Made by a program: the position numbers and the translations under genes. Below the pieces are notes generated by a model, which was given only the letters and a program-made list of their open reading frames with translations, did not search any database and was not told where the DNA came from. A DNA stretch of 64,000 nucleotides from Selenomonadaceae bacterium (GTDB lineage: Bacteria; Bacillota; Negativicutes; Selenomonadales; Selenomonadaceae), in the NCBI GenBank assembly GCA_017427545.1, contig JAFRSO010000015.1:21644-85643 (forward strand). Direction: 5' to 3'. The number at the start of each line of letters is the position of its first letter. The stretch's first letter is position 1. Below, one piece after another: positions 25,933 through 34,304 of the stretch.

Positions 25933-27135
25933 ATGAAAAAAAGTATTGAGATTCTCGGCTTGCCGATTATCAGCATAACCGAAGGGCGCGAGCTTGGCGT
26001 CAGTAAATCGCTTCTAATCGACGCCAAAAACGGTGCAGTTGCGGCGATAACGATTGAAGATGACGATTGGTATCGCGGCGTTAAGCTCATTCCCTACGAA
26101 TCGATTATTGCTATCGGCGAGGACGCAATTACAATCACCCACAGCGAAAATATTTTGACTTTGGACGAGGCGGGCGATTATGAACGGTTGCTTGATGAAA
26201 ACATTCGCGTAATCGGCACGAAGGCGATAACTCGTACGGGTCGTATTCAAGGCAAGATCACGGAAGTTTTCATCGGCGAAGGCGGCAAGATTGAGCAATG
26301 CGAAGTTTCAACGGCGGACGGCGCGCTTAACGAAGTTACCGCCGACCAAATTTCAATCTTCGGCAAGCAAGTCACGGTTATCGACGTTGCCGCAGAAAAA
26401 AAAAATAATTTGACGGAAACGCCCGCGTTTGAACCGGCCTTTGAGACTTTTCAAGAGCAGCCCGCGCAGGATGTTTGGACGCCGCCCGAATCTGTCGTTG
26501 AGACGCCTGAACCCGAACCGGTCATTGAAGAGACGCCTCAACCTGTCGAAGAGATTCAGCCGATAGCAGAATTTTCAATCCCGACGGAAGAAAGTGTCAC
26601 GTCGTCAGAAACTCAAGCGGCACTTGAAGAAGTCATGACGCCCGACCCTGAACCCGTCGTTGAAGAGGCAATCGAAGAACCTCAACCCGTTGAAGAGGCA
26701 ATCGAAGAACCTCAACCCGTTGAAGAAACTGTCGAAGAACCTCAACCCGTTGAAGAAATAATCGAACCTCAACCTGTTGAAGAGATAATCGAGACTCCTC
26801 AACCTGTTGAAGAAACTGTCGAAGAACCTTCAGCGGAGGAGATAAAAATTGCGGCGATGACTCAACAGGCGGAAGATTTGAAAGCGGCTCTCAAGGCAGC
26901 GCGTGCAAGTAAACCTGCTCAAGAGGCAACCCCGATGACTTCGCAAAGACGTCAAGTCGAAAAGGCCGTTGATGAACGTCGCCGCAGAGTTTTACTCGGC
27001 AAACACGCCACTAAAACAATCACGGCGGACAGCGGTACAATCGTCGTCGAAATGGGCGCGGAAGTCACGGAAGAAGTCCTTCAACGCGCACGCCTCTCAA
27101 ATAAATTTATCGAACTGTCAATGAACGTTCAATAA
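25933..27135 (+). CDS. PRC-barrel domain protein with Pro/Glu-rich repeats
   Basis: A 400-residue protein. Residues 1-160 contain two PRC-barrel-like domains (LGLPIISITEGRELGVSKSLLIDAK and IGTKAITRTGRIQGKITEVFIGEGGKIE), a fold that serves RNA processing and photosynthetic and surface-layer proteins. Residues 190-300 are low-complexity EEPQPVEE repeats; the C-terminal 100 residues are helical and basic (KAVDERRRRVLLGKHATKTI) and end in a compact GTIVVEMGAEVTEEVLQRA segment. Likely cytosolic. It follows the TPR gene and resembles it in style, but shared function is only an inference. Confidence 0.7.
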   Translation: MKKSIEILGLPIISITEGRELGVSKSLLIDAKNGAVAAITIEDDDWYRGVKLIPYESIIAIGEDAITITHSENILTLDEAGDYERLLDENIRVIGTKAITRTGRIQGKITEVFIGEGGKIEQCEVSTADGALNEVTADQISIFGKQVTVIDVAAEKKNNLTETPAFEPAFETFQEQPAQDVWTPPESVVETPEPEPVIEETPQPVEEIQPIAEFSIPTEESVTSSETQAALEEVMTPDPEPVVEEAIEEPQPVEEAIEEPQPVEETVEEPQPVEEIIEPQPVEEIIETPQPVEETVEEPSAEEIKIAAMTQQAEDLKAALKAARASKPAQEATPMTSQRRQVEKAVDERRRRVLLGKHATKTITADSGTIVVEMGAEVTEEVLQRARLSNKFIELSMNVQ

Positions 27136-27155
27136 AATTTTCAATCAACAAAAAA

Positions 27156-27184
27156 TCCCGGCAATCATGTCGGGAATTTTTTTT
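27156..27184. terminator. Terminator between convergent genes
   Basis: TCCCGGCA, loop ATCA, TGTCGGGA (8-bp stem with one G-U), followed by eight T on the plus strand and preceded by A-run, so active in both directions. Confidence 0.85.
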
Positions 27185-27740
27185 ATAACTTGATGCCCGC
27201 CGCTTGAGCCAATTTCCTTAACCGATAGACGGGCAAGCCTACGACATTTGACCAGTCGCCGTGAATTTTTTCGATAAATTTAGTCGCGCCGCCCTGCAAA
27301 GCATATGAGCCGGATTTGTCGAGCGGTTCACCCGTGGCAACGTAATCGTGAATCTCATCAGCTGTCATTTCGCCGAAGAAAACTTCCGTGACTTCAGCCG
27401 CCGTAAAAATTTTTCCACCCGCACAAATCGCCAAGCCCGTAATGACTTCATGACGCTTGCCGGAAAGTCGAGCCAACATTTTTTCCGCACCGTCAATGCC
27501 GTCGGGTTTACCGAAAATTTCACCGTCAAGCACGACGATTGTATCCGCGCCGATAACTACCGCGTCGGGATTTTTTGCGGCGATTGAACTTGCTTTGAGC
27601 TTTGCATTTTCCACCGCCAAAATTTTCGGACTCGCGGCATGTTGAACTTCCTCTGCGTCGCTGACTTCGACGACAAAATCTTCACACAGCTTGCGAAGAA
27701 GTTCATGCCTGCGCGGCGAGCCTGAAGCTAAAATTACCAT
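27183..27740 (-). CDS. maf: Nucleoside triphosphate pyrophosphatase, Maf family
   Basis: House-cleaning enzyme that hydrolyses dTTP/UTP and modified nucleotides to monophosphates. The 185 residues begin MVILASGSPRRHELLRKL, the Maf phosphate-binding motif, and contain the catalytic-base region GADTIVVLDGEIFGKP near residue 68 and SGSYALQGGATKFIE near 145. Length and motifs are complete. Followed by a terminator; the BrnA-like gene lies directly upstream. Confidence 0.94.
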   Translation of the reverse strand: MVILASGSPRRHELLRKLCEDFVVEVSDAEEVQHAASPKILAVENAKLKASSIAAKNPDAVVIGADTIVVLDGEIFGKPDGIDGAEKMLARLSGKRHEVITGLAICAGGKIFTAAEVTEVFFGEMTADEIHDYVATGEPLDKSGSYALQGGATKFIEKIHGDWSNVVGLPVYRLRKLAQAAGIKL

Positions 27741-27744
27741 TGAA

Positions 27745-27993
27745 TCATCTCCAAATTATCCGACGTCGCGTTTCTTGAATCGTTCGGGAAACTCCCGCCA
27801 TCCACATTTCCTTGGTAATGTAGCGCGTGTTGTATTTGCGCATGAGATAGCGAATTTCTTCATGCTTTTCCTTACTCATGGGCGGACAGTCTTCGTCGTA
27901 AACAATCGGACGATCTTTGAGGGCGGCAATTTCAGCTTTCTCCTCCGCCGTCAAAGGTTCGCCAACTCTCCTCGTGTAATATTCAATCTCCAC
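27745..27993 (-). CDS. BrnA-like small protein, orphan copy
   Basis: An 82-residue protein. Its stretch EEKAEIAALKDRPIVYDEDC is nearly identical to that of the protein at 37094-37342, followed by a similar YLMRKYNTRYITKEMWMA. That relative overlaps a BrnT-type toxin gene, but here the upstream overlapping gene (142 residues) does not look like BrnT. It may be an orphan antitoxin or neutralise a distant toxin. It overlaps the gene upstream by 11 nt. Confidence 0.6.
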   Translation of the reverse strand: MEIEYYTRRVGEPLTAEEKAEIAALKDRPIVYDEDCPPMSKEKHEEIRYLMRKYNTRYITKEMWMAGVSRTIQETRRRIIWR

Positions 27994-28411
27994 GCTTTGA
28001 CCTCTCCTTTATCAGTGCATCAAGTTCGTTAAGCAACGATTGAATTTTAAACTTTTGCTTCTCGCGGAAGTTTTCATCATCGTAGCGCAACCAATCTGAC
28101 CAAGCGTCAATATCTCTTGAAATGTCTACATACAACGCCTTACAAAAATCGAGCATTGACATATTAACGAAGTATGTTTTTGGAGGAATTGTTCCATCGT
28201 GAATGACGTGACAAAACATTTCAGTCACGGTGCAATGAATATCTGAAGTTTCGCAATCGCCATATACTGTAAAGGGACAATAATAATTTTTTTTCAAACT
28301 GTAAACAGCTGTCTCCAGCCACTCAATCGGAATGTCAGTGAGATAACTTAACTGATATTTTGCGTCGCCAATAGAAAAATCCGTCCAGCCATATTCGGGA
28401 ACGCTCAACAT
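27983..28411 (-). CDS. Hypothetical protein, 142 residues
   Basis: A soluble, Asp/Glu- and aromatic-rich protein with five cysteines, among them CPFTVYGDCE and SDIHCTVTEMFCH in the middle. The C-terminal 40 residues form a charged helix. It overlaps the BrnA-like gene and starts 3 nt after the stop of rtcB, so the three are probably one transcript. No family was recognised; a toxin role was considered because of the neighbour, but nothing in the sequence supports it. Confidence 0.6.
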   Translation of the reverse strand: MLSVPEYGWTDFSIGDAKYQLSYLTDIPIEWLETAVYSLKKNYYCPFTVYGDCETSDIHCTVTEMFCHVIHDGTIPPKTYFVNMSMLDFCKALYVDISRDIDAWSDWLRYDDENFREKQKFKIQSLLNELDALIKERSKRGD

Positions 28412-28414
28412 GAT

Positions 28415-29662
28415 TCACCCCTCCGCCTTGAAATTATATACCGGCTTCATGATTTCGACAATGTCCACGGTCTCGCCGATAACGTCGATTATGTCGTCAA
28501 GGGATTTGTAAGCTTGCGGAGCCTCGTCGAGAGTGCCTTCACTGATTGAGGTCGTGTAAATGCCCGCCATAGAATTTTTGTAATCGTCCATGTTGAGCCG
28601 AACTTTAGCGTCGCCGCGTGACATGATTCGACCTGCTCCATGTGGCGCGGAAAAATTCCAATCGGCATTTCCTTTACCGATCGCCAAAACTGAACCGTCA
28701 CGCATGTTTATCGGAATCAAAACACGTTCGTCCTTGTGAGCGGCAATCGCGCCCTTGCGGATAATCATCTCGCCAACGTCAATGTAATTGTGCACCGTGT
28801 GAAAAGCCTCGCCGCCCGTAAGACCTGCCTTGCCGAGTAAAATTTTCGCAATCAATTCACGATTACGGCGGGCAAATTCCTGGCAAAGTTCCATGTCGTG
28901 CAAATACTGATGAAAATATTTTCCGTAGACGAAGCACAAATCCTCCGGCATTGACGCCTTGCGCCCGCGATATTCCTTCTCCAGATCCTTGAGTTTCGAT
29001 TGAATTTCTTTCCTGCGGCCGAGTGACTTGTACACGGCGATAATCTCTTCCTTCTGCTGAAAAAATTTATCCTTGCCGCTTGCCAAATCAATTGCCAGCC
29101 GCTGATAAATTTCGGCGACCTGCTTACCCAAATTTCTGCTGCCCGTGTGAATCACCAGATAAAACGTCCCGTCTTCCGCACGGTCAATTTCGATGAAGTG
29201 ATTGCCGCCGCCGAGCGTGCCGATACTCCGTTCAATGCGCCGAGTTTCTTTGAGTGAGCGATAACAATTCAGCTCTTGCAAGTCGAATTTTTCTTGCCGA
29301 AAATCCCAAACATTATGCCGAGACGGAATATAATGAGCCGCCTCATCAACGCGTGCGAAGTCAATTTCCGTGTCCTCAAGCTTGACGGTGTACATGCCGC
29401 AGCCGATATCGACGCCGACAATATTTGGAACCGCCTTATCAGTGACGGTCATTGTCGTGCCGATTGTACAACCCTTGCCCGCGTGCACGTCCGGCATAAT
29501 TCGGATTTTGCTGTCGCGGGTGAATTCGTAATTGCACATGCGCCGAATCTGTTCACGAGCCGAATCCTCGACGACTTTTGCAAATGAAATTGCCGTATTG
29601 AACTTGCCTTGAATCTCTTCCACGAGAATTCTCCTTTCTGATAACGAAAAAGACGCCGACAT
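28415..29662 (-). CDS. rtcB: RNA ligase RtcB family protein
   Basis: GTP- and Mn-dependent ligase joining 2',3'-cyclic-phosphate (or 3'-phosphate) and 5'-OH RNA ends. The 415 residues carry the metal and guanylylation motifs: MPDVHAGKGCTIGTTM, VGVDIGCGMY near residue 82, GGGNHFIEI near 150, HTGSRNLG, and APHGAGRIMSR near 340. The size fits the short RtcB branch of bacteria. In some bacteria rtcB repairs RNAs cut by toxins; here a BrnA-like gene sits downstream, which is suggestive only. Confidence 0.93.
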   Translation of the reverse strand: MSASFSLSERRILVEEIQGKFNTAISFAKVVEDSAREQIRRMCNYEFTRDSKIRIMPDVHAGKGCTIGTTMTVTDKAVPNIVGVDIGCGMYTVKLEDTEIDFARVDEAAHYIPSRHNVWDFRQEKFDLQELNCYRSLKETRRIERSIGTLGGGNHFIEIDRAEDGTFYLVIHTGSRNLGKQVAEIYQRLAIDLASGKDKFFQQKEEIIAVYKSLGRRKEIQSKLKDLEKEYRGRKASMPEDLCFVYGKYFHQYLHDMELCQEFARRNRELIAKILLGKAGLTGGEAFHTVHNYIDVGEMIIRKGAIAAHKDERVLIPINMRDGSVLAIGKGNADWNFSAPHGAGRIMSRGDAKVRLNMDDYKNSMAGIYTTSISEGTLDEAPQAYKSLDDIIDVIGETVDIVEIMKPVYNFKAEG

Positions 29663-29697
29663 TTTTGCCGACGCCTAAAAATTTCTAACGTTCGTGA

Positions 29698-30267
29698 TTA
29701 AGCTTGTTTGTCAAGCAGCTCAAGTCTGCCGCTTCTGGGGTGGAACATCAGCCCGTGAATTTTTACGTCTTTCGGGATAAGCGGGTTGTCGCGCAGTTGC
29801 TTGACGACTTTAACGACGTTTTCTTCAGGCTTCTGGAAACTGTCCGTCCACTCGACAAGCTCTTTTTCGACCATTTTAATTGCGTCGGGGGAAATGCCGC
29901 GTTCCAACATTCCCGTCGTCAAGCTTTTGGAAGTGGTTTTAGCCATGCCGCATTCGTGGTGACCGATAATGGCAACTTCCTTGACGCCGAGTTCATAAAT
30001 GCATACAAGCAGACTGCGCACCGTCGTATCAAAAACGCCGTTCAAGCAGTTGCCGACCGTCTTGATAACTTTAGCGTCGCCGCGTTTGATTCCGAGAGCA
30101 GGTTCCAAAAAGTTGACAAGGCGCGTGTCCATGCAAGTGACGATTGCCAAATGTTTCTTCGGCAACTTGCTATCGTGATGATCTTCGTGTTCATAGGCCT
30201 TGTACTCTTCCGGAAGATTGGCGCAAAACTTTTCGTTCGTCTGAAGAATTTCATCAATGACTGACAT
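29698..30267 (-). CDS. Beta-class carbonic anhydrase
   Basis: Zinc enzyme interconverting CO2 and bicarbonate. The zinc ligands and catalytic dyad are visible: CMDTR (Cys, Asp, Arg) near residue 44 and HHECGM (His, Cys) near 100; the strand KVIKTVGNCL lies between. An upstream frame extension exists, but ATG 30267 is preceded by GGGAGGTAATTTA, giving 189 residues with a standard N-terminal helix. The sequence resembles the small Rv1284-like subgroup. No obvious functional link to neighbours. Confidence 0.92.
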   Translation of the reverse strand: MSVIDEILQTNEKFCANLPEEYKAYEHEDHHDSKLPKKHLAIVTCMDTRLVNFLEPALGIKRGDAKVIKTVGNCLNGVFDTTVRSLLVCIYELGVKEVAIIGHHECGMAKTTSKSLTTGMLERGISPDAIKMVEKELVEWTDSFQKPEENVVKVVKQLRDNPLIPKDVKIHGLMFHPRSGRLELLDKQA

Positions 30268-30307
30268 TAAATTACCTCCCAAAAAATTTATCGACGTTAT
30301 TTTATAA

Positions 30308-30565
30308 TTACCGTCTTTCAAAGTCAACGTGTCCGAGCTTCCTAATCAAAAATATATCGTCCAATTCGGCAATCTTTTCATCAAGATCAAAGTCAACATC
30401 GTCCTCGTCATATTGAAAAATTTCATCGCTCGTTTGAGTCTGAACATAAAGGAAACGATATTCTTCGTCATCCTCGTCCCAATCCGTGTCCAAACCGTAG
30501 CTGATAATTTCATTGGCGTTTATACGATCGTTGCCGATTTTGATAAAGCGTCGCAAATTTTCCAT
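30308..30565 (-). CDS. Small acidic hypothetical protein
   Basis: An 85-residue, very acidic protein (DTDWDEDDEEY and QYDEDDVDFDLDEK) that starts with MENLRRFIKIGNDRINANEI, a form seen in small regulatory or phage-like proteins. AAAGGAG stands 8 nt before the ATG. The composition suggests a soluble protein that could mimic DNA charge. Its function is unknown. Confidence 0.65.
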   Translation of the reverse strand: MENLRRFIKIGNDRINANEIISYGLDTDWDEDDEEYRFLYVQTQTSDEIFQYDEDDVDFDLDEKIAELDDIFLIRKLGHVDFERR

Positions 30566-30675
30566 GACAATCCGCTCCTTTCACGACAAAAATTTTATAA
30601 TCTTTACTTGCCGCTGTCAATGTTTTTGGAGTTCGGGAAGTTTGAACTTGCCCCCTGCCAATTCGATAATTTATC

Positions 30676-30704
30676 TTGACAGTGCCCGCCGCTTGTTATA
30701 TATT
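30676..30704 (+). promoter_or_regulatory. Sigma-A-type promoter of the deacetylase gene
   Basis: TTGACA, exactly 17 nt, TATATT; 37 bp upstream of the start codon. It probably drives the wall-recycling run as well. Confidence 0.75.
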
Positions 30705-30741
30705 AACCAAAATGAAATTTCAATGAAAGGGGCGCAAGCTC

Positions 30742-31569
30742 ATGAAAAAACTTTTTATTGTGATGGCTGTGCTCCTGATAGCGGCAGCAGGATTTATTTT
30801 CTGGCTGTTCACAAGAGCGGCGGACGGTGTACCGATTTTGGTTTATCACCGAGTGAGCGACACCGATACGAATCCGACGACGCTCAAGGTTGCCGACTTC
30901 GATGCGCAGATGAAATTTTTGGTCGACAACGGCTACAAAGTCATAATGCCCGACGATTTACTTGACACTTGGGAGAGTGGAAAGCCTCTGCCCGATAAGC
31001 CGATTGTGCTGACTTTCGACGACGGCCACGAGGATATTTACAAAAATGTTTTCCCGATTCTGCAAAAGTATAACATGCGGGCGACGATTTTTATCGTGAC
31101 TGACCATATCGGCATGAAAGATTATTTGACGTGGGATTTGGTGCGGGCATTACAAGCGGGCGGCTTCATGGATTTTGAAAGTCACACGATGAGCTATAAA
31201 ACTTTGACGACGCTCAAGGGCGATAAACTCTGGAATGAAATTTACGGCTCGAAGCAGGCGATTGAGTGGGCGATTAAAAAGCCCGTGAAATTTATCGCCT
31301 ATCCCGAAGGCAAATACACTGTCGACGCCGAGGACACTTCCAAAGAATGCGGATTCCGCGCGGGATTCATTGAGGATTACGGGCTTGCCATGAATGATTC
31401 GGACAATTACGTTTTGACGAGAATTCCCGTTGTCGGGAGCAATTCACATACGCTTTTGAGGTTTCAGCTTCGATTGAAAGGTTCGCCGATATTCGCGCCG
31501 ATTCATCGTTTCAAAGTGGATATCGCCGTGGACAATCCCGAAGTTGCCGACTTGATTTTTATTCCGTAA
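30742..31569 (+). CDS. Polysaccharide deacetylase (CE4), membrane-anchored
   Basis: A 275-residue enzyme with an uncleaved or lipid-free N-terminal membrane segment (LFIVMAVLLIAAAGFIFWLF). The CE4/NodB domain shows PIVLTFDDGHEDIYKNVFPIL (motif 1, catalytic and metal Asp), the MRATIFIVTDHIG strand and FESHTMSY (motif 2, metal His) near residue 147. The third motif IAYPEGKY replaces the usual RxPY with a divergent form. The target is probably peptidoglycan or an exopolysaccharide. murQ and mupG follow on the same strand. Confidence 0.88.
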   Translation: MKKLFIVMAVLLIAAAGFIFWLFTRAADGVPILVYHRVSDTDTNPTTLKVADFDAQMKFLVDNGYKVIMPDDLLDTWESGKPLPDKPIVLTFDDGHEDIYKNVFPILQKYNMRATIFIVTDHIGMKDYLTWDLVRALQAGGFMDFESHTMSYKTLTTLKGDKLWNEIYGSKQAIEWAIKKPVKFIAYPEGKYTVDAEDTSKECGFRAGFIEDYGLAMNDSDNYVLTRIPVVGSNSHTLLRFQLRLKGSPIFAPIHRFKVDIAVDNPEVADLIFIP

Positions 31570-31619
31570 GGAGCATTGATTAGATTGCCAGATTCTTGCA
31601 ATCTGATTCGGAGGACGCA

Positions 31620-32372
31620 ATGGAAAATTTTTCTGAATTGACGACGGAGAAAATAAATCCCGCGACTTTGCATATCGACGAGTGCTCGACGCTCGAAATG
31701 GTCAAGCTCATAAACGACGAGGATAAAAAAGTTGCGGCGGCAGTCGAAAAAGTTTTGCCGGAAACAGCTCAAGCGGTCGACGCCATTGCCGAAAGTTTTT
31801 CTCGCGGCGGAAGATTATTTTATATCGGCGCGGGGACTTCGGGCAGATTGGGAGTTTTGGACGCCTCGGAATGTCCGCCGACTTTCGGAGTGGAGGCCGA
31901 TATGGTTCAAGGTTTGATTGCCGGTGGAGCGGGCGCGTTGATTAAAGCCGTCGAGGGCGCGGAAGATAATTTCAATCTCGCCGCCGAAGAGTTGACTGCA
32001 AAAAATTTCTGCGCGACTGATATTTTGGTCGGAATCACGGCTTCAGGGCGGACGCCTTACGTTTTGGGCGGAATTGACTTTGCAAAAAAAATCGGCGCGG
32101 TGACCGTCGGAGTCTCCTGCGTAGAAAATTCAAAACTTGCCGAAGTCGTCGACATTGCGATAACTCCCGTGACGGGCGCAGAGGCTTTGACAGGTTCAAC
32201 GCGCATGAAGGCCGGCACCGCTACTAAAATGGTTCTCAACATGCTCACGACCGCGGCGATGATTAAAATCGGAAAAGTTCGCGGCAACTTGATGGTTTGT
32301 GTTCAGGCGACCAACGTTAAGCTTCGCGACAGAATCAGAAGAATCAATTTTGAGTTAGAAAGTAGGGAATAG
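31620..32372 (+). CDS. murQ: N-acetylmuramic acid 6-phosphate etherase MurQ, C-terminally short
   Basis: Cleaves the lactyl ether of MurNAc-6-phosphate in peptidoglycan recycling. The SIS domain is complete: [20 protein letters not shown] (substrate loop), [16 protein letters not shown] (catalytic Glu), and [17 protein letters not shown]. The ATG at 31620 is 5 nt after GGAGG. The protein has 250 residues where the family has about 300; it ends right after [15 protein letters not shown], so the C-terminal helical (UBA-like) part is missing and the stop codon lies in a seven-base array. It may still be active. Confidence 0.9.
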   Translation: MENFSELTTEKINPATLHIDECSTLEMVKLINDEDKKVAAAVEKVLPETAQAVDAIAESFSRGGRLFYIGAGTSGRLGVLDASECPPTFGVEADMVQGLIAGGAGALIKAVEGAEDNFNLAAEELTAKNFCATDILVGITASGRTPYVLGGIDFAKKIGAVTVGVSCVENSKLAEVVDIAITPVTGAEALTGSTRMKAGTATKMVLNMLTTAAMIKIGKVRGNLMVCVQATNVKLRDRIRRINFELESRE

Positions 32373-32426
32373 ATTAACCTACTCCCTGTTCCCTACTCCC
32401 TAATCCCTAAATGAGGAATGAGGAAT
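32359..32426. repeat. Seven-base repeat array at the end of murQ
   Basis: AGTAGGGAATAG, then TCCCTGT, TCCCTAC, TCCCTAA and GAGGAAT units. It supplies the murQ stop and the GAGGA ribosome-binding site of mupG. Confidence 0.85.
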
Positions 32427-32431
32427 CGGAC

Positions 32432-33478
32432 ATGAGAAATGGCATATCAGTTTATGCGGGGCTGGATTATGACAGCGAGGAAAATCTTTCGCTGATTGAG
32501 ACGGCAGCGGATTTGGGATTCAAGCGGCTGTTCACTTCCACGCAAATTCCCGAAGCTGCGGACGCTGAAACTTTTCAGGAGGATTTGGCGGACATTTTGA
32601 CGACGGCTGTAACCAACGGCTTTGAAATTATTTTGGACGTGAACGCCGAAACTTTTTCGGTTTATGACATTGACGGGATAACTTTGCGCCTTGATGACGG
32701 TTTCACTGTGGAGCAAGTTGCCGAGATCAGTCACAATCGGAAAATTCAGCTGAACGCTTCAACCGTCACCGAAGAATTTTTAGATAAGCTCCTCGAACTC
32801 AACGCGAAGTTCAGCAACATTTCCGCGCTGCACAATTTTTATCCGCGACCGGATACGGGGCTGGACACATATTTTTTCGACAACCAAAATCGAATCCTCC
32901 ACGAATTTGAAATTGAAGTCGGCGCATTTGTTCCCGGTCAAGACGGCAAGCGTCGACTGCCACTGTGTGAAGGGTTGCCGACTTTGGAAGACTGCAGGCA
33001 TTTTTCAACCGACTTGTCCGCAAGATTTTTGGCGGCATTGGGGACGGATTTTATCATAATCGGAGACGGGGCACCTACTGACGACGAACTTAATGCCGTC
33101 GCGCAGATAACCGACGACGAAATTATTTTTCATGCTCAACTTCTCAGCAAAGACTTGACGACTGCGGAGATTTTGAGCAATGTTTTTACACGCCGGGCTG
33201 ACGTTGCAAAGTCGGTGATTCGGGCGGTTGAAGGTCGCCGATACCTTAAGGAACTCGGCGGCACAATTCCCCCTGAAGGGTCGACTATCAGGCGCAGTTT
33301 CGGTGACGTGACGATTGACAATGAAAACTTCGGGCGATATGCCGGCGAAGTGCAGATAATTCAAGATGTGTTGCCGGCCGACGGGCGTGTTAATATTGCG
33401 GCGCACATTTTGGACGAGGAGATTTTTTTAATGGGCTATCTCAAGCCGCGCCGAAAGTTTTCATTTAAATTTGTTTAG
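32432..33478 (+). CDS. mupG: 6-phospho-N-acetylmuramidase MupG (DUF871)
   Basis: Intracellular glycosidase that hydrolyses MurNAc-6P-GlcNAc, feeding MurQ. The 348 residues form a TIM barrel followed by a small C-terminal domain; family marks are ISVYAGLDYD at the start, LGFKRLFTSTQIPE, the LHNFYPRPDTGLD block and FEIEVGAFVPGQDGKRRLPLCEGLPTLE near residue 170. ATG 32432 is 7 nt after GAGGA; an ATG at 32411 lies in the repeat array. Placement after murQ supports a MurNAc-recycling operon. Confidence 0.88.
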   Translation: MRNGISVYAGLDYDSEENLSLIETAADLGFKRLFTSTQIPEAADAETFQEDLADILTTAVTNGFEIILDVNAETFSVYDIDGITLRLDDGFTVEQVAEISHNRKIQLNASTVTEEFLDKLLELNAKFSNISALHNFYPRPDTGLDTYFFDNQNRILHEFEIEVGAFVPGQDGKRRLPLCEGLPTLEDCRHFSTDLSARFLAALGTDFIIIGDGAPTDDELNAVAQITDDEIIFHAQLLSKDLTTAEILSNVFTRRADVAKSVIRAVEGRRYLKELGGTIPPEGSTIRRSFGDVTIDNENFGRYAGEVQIIQDVLPADGRVNIAAHILDEEIFLMGYLKPRRKFSFKFV

Positions 33479-33539
33479 CTTTAAGCTTTGAGCTTTAAGG
33501 AAAAATCCTAGCAGCTAGAAGCTAACAGCTAACAGCTCA
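33478..33539. repeat. Seven-base repeat array after mupG
   Basis: AGCTTTA-type units followed by CTAACAG units, ending at the GGAGGTG site of the NlpC/P60 gene. The mupG stop codon TAG is at its edge. Confidence 0.75.
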
Positions 33540-33554
33540 ACTGGAGGTGATGCG

Positions 33555-34304
33555 ATGAAGTTTAAAGCAGCAATAACCGCCGCCGCAATCATAACTTTAC
33601 TAAGCGGAACAGCTATAGCTTCTCCTACCCTATCGCGAAATTCTCGCGGCAACGACGTCTTGACTTTGCAGAAAAAACTTTACCTTATCGGCTACGACAT
33701 AACCGAACTTGACGGCGTTTATGGCAACGAGACTGAACGGGCTGTCGCCGCCTTTCAACACGACAACAAAATCAGCGTCACGGGTATCGTCACAAATGTC
33801 ACGTGGCGCGCACTTCGTAAGGCTAAAGAGAAAAAAGGTCGTGTACTGCCCGCGCTGAAAGTCACTTCCGCAGATGTTGATACGACGCAATCGACGACGC
33901 TGGCACCTTACGGACGGACTTTTATCACGGGCAATCAAGGCAGACAAATTGTTTCGACGGCACAGACGCTTATGGGTATTCCATACGTCTTCGGCGGCAC
34001 AACGACTAAAGGTTTTGACTGTTCGGGACTCGTGCAATACGTCTTCAAAATGCACGGGCTGACAATTCCGCGTCTTGCCGACGAACAATACAACCTCGGT
34101 AAAGCCGCTAAACCTTCACAACTGACGGCGGGCGATTTGGTATTTTTCTCGACGTACATGGCGGGCGTTTCACATTGCGGCATTTATATCGGTGACGGAA
34201 TGTTTCTTCACGCGTCGTCAAGCAAGGGCGTCAATGTCGACCGCTTGGATAATGAATATTGGAAGGCTCGATATGTCGGGGCGCGGAAGGTGGTTAGCGA
34301 TTAA
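33555..34304 (+). CDS. Secreted NlpC/P60 endopeptidase with peptidoglycan-binding domain
   Basis: A 249-residue wall hydrolase. A signal peptide (residues 1-22, ending TAIASP) precedes a PG_binding_1 domain (NDVLTLQKKLYLIGYDITELDG to WRALRKAK). The C-terminal NlpC/P60 domain has the catalytic Cys in GFDCSGLVQYVF, His in VSHCGIYIGDG and a third polar residue in FLHASSSKGV, so it should cut gamma-D-Glu-diaminopimelate bonds. It follows the MurNAc recycling genes. Its stop directly abuts the cobJ start. Confidence 0.93.
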   Translation: MKFKAAITAAAIITLLSGTAIASPTLSRNSRGNDVLTLQKKLYLIGYDITELDGVYGNETERAVAAFQHDNKISVTGIVTNVTWRALRKAKEKKGRVLPALKVTSADVDTTQSTTLAPYGRTFITGNQGRQIVSTAQTLMGIPYVFGGTTTKGFDCSGLVQYVFKMHGLTIPRLADEQYNLGKAAKPSQLTAGDLVFFSTYMAGVSHCGIYIGDGMFLHASSSKGVNVDRLDNEYWKARYVGARKVVSD

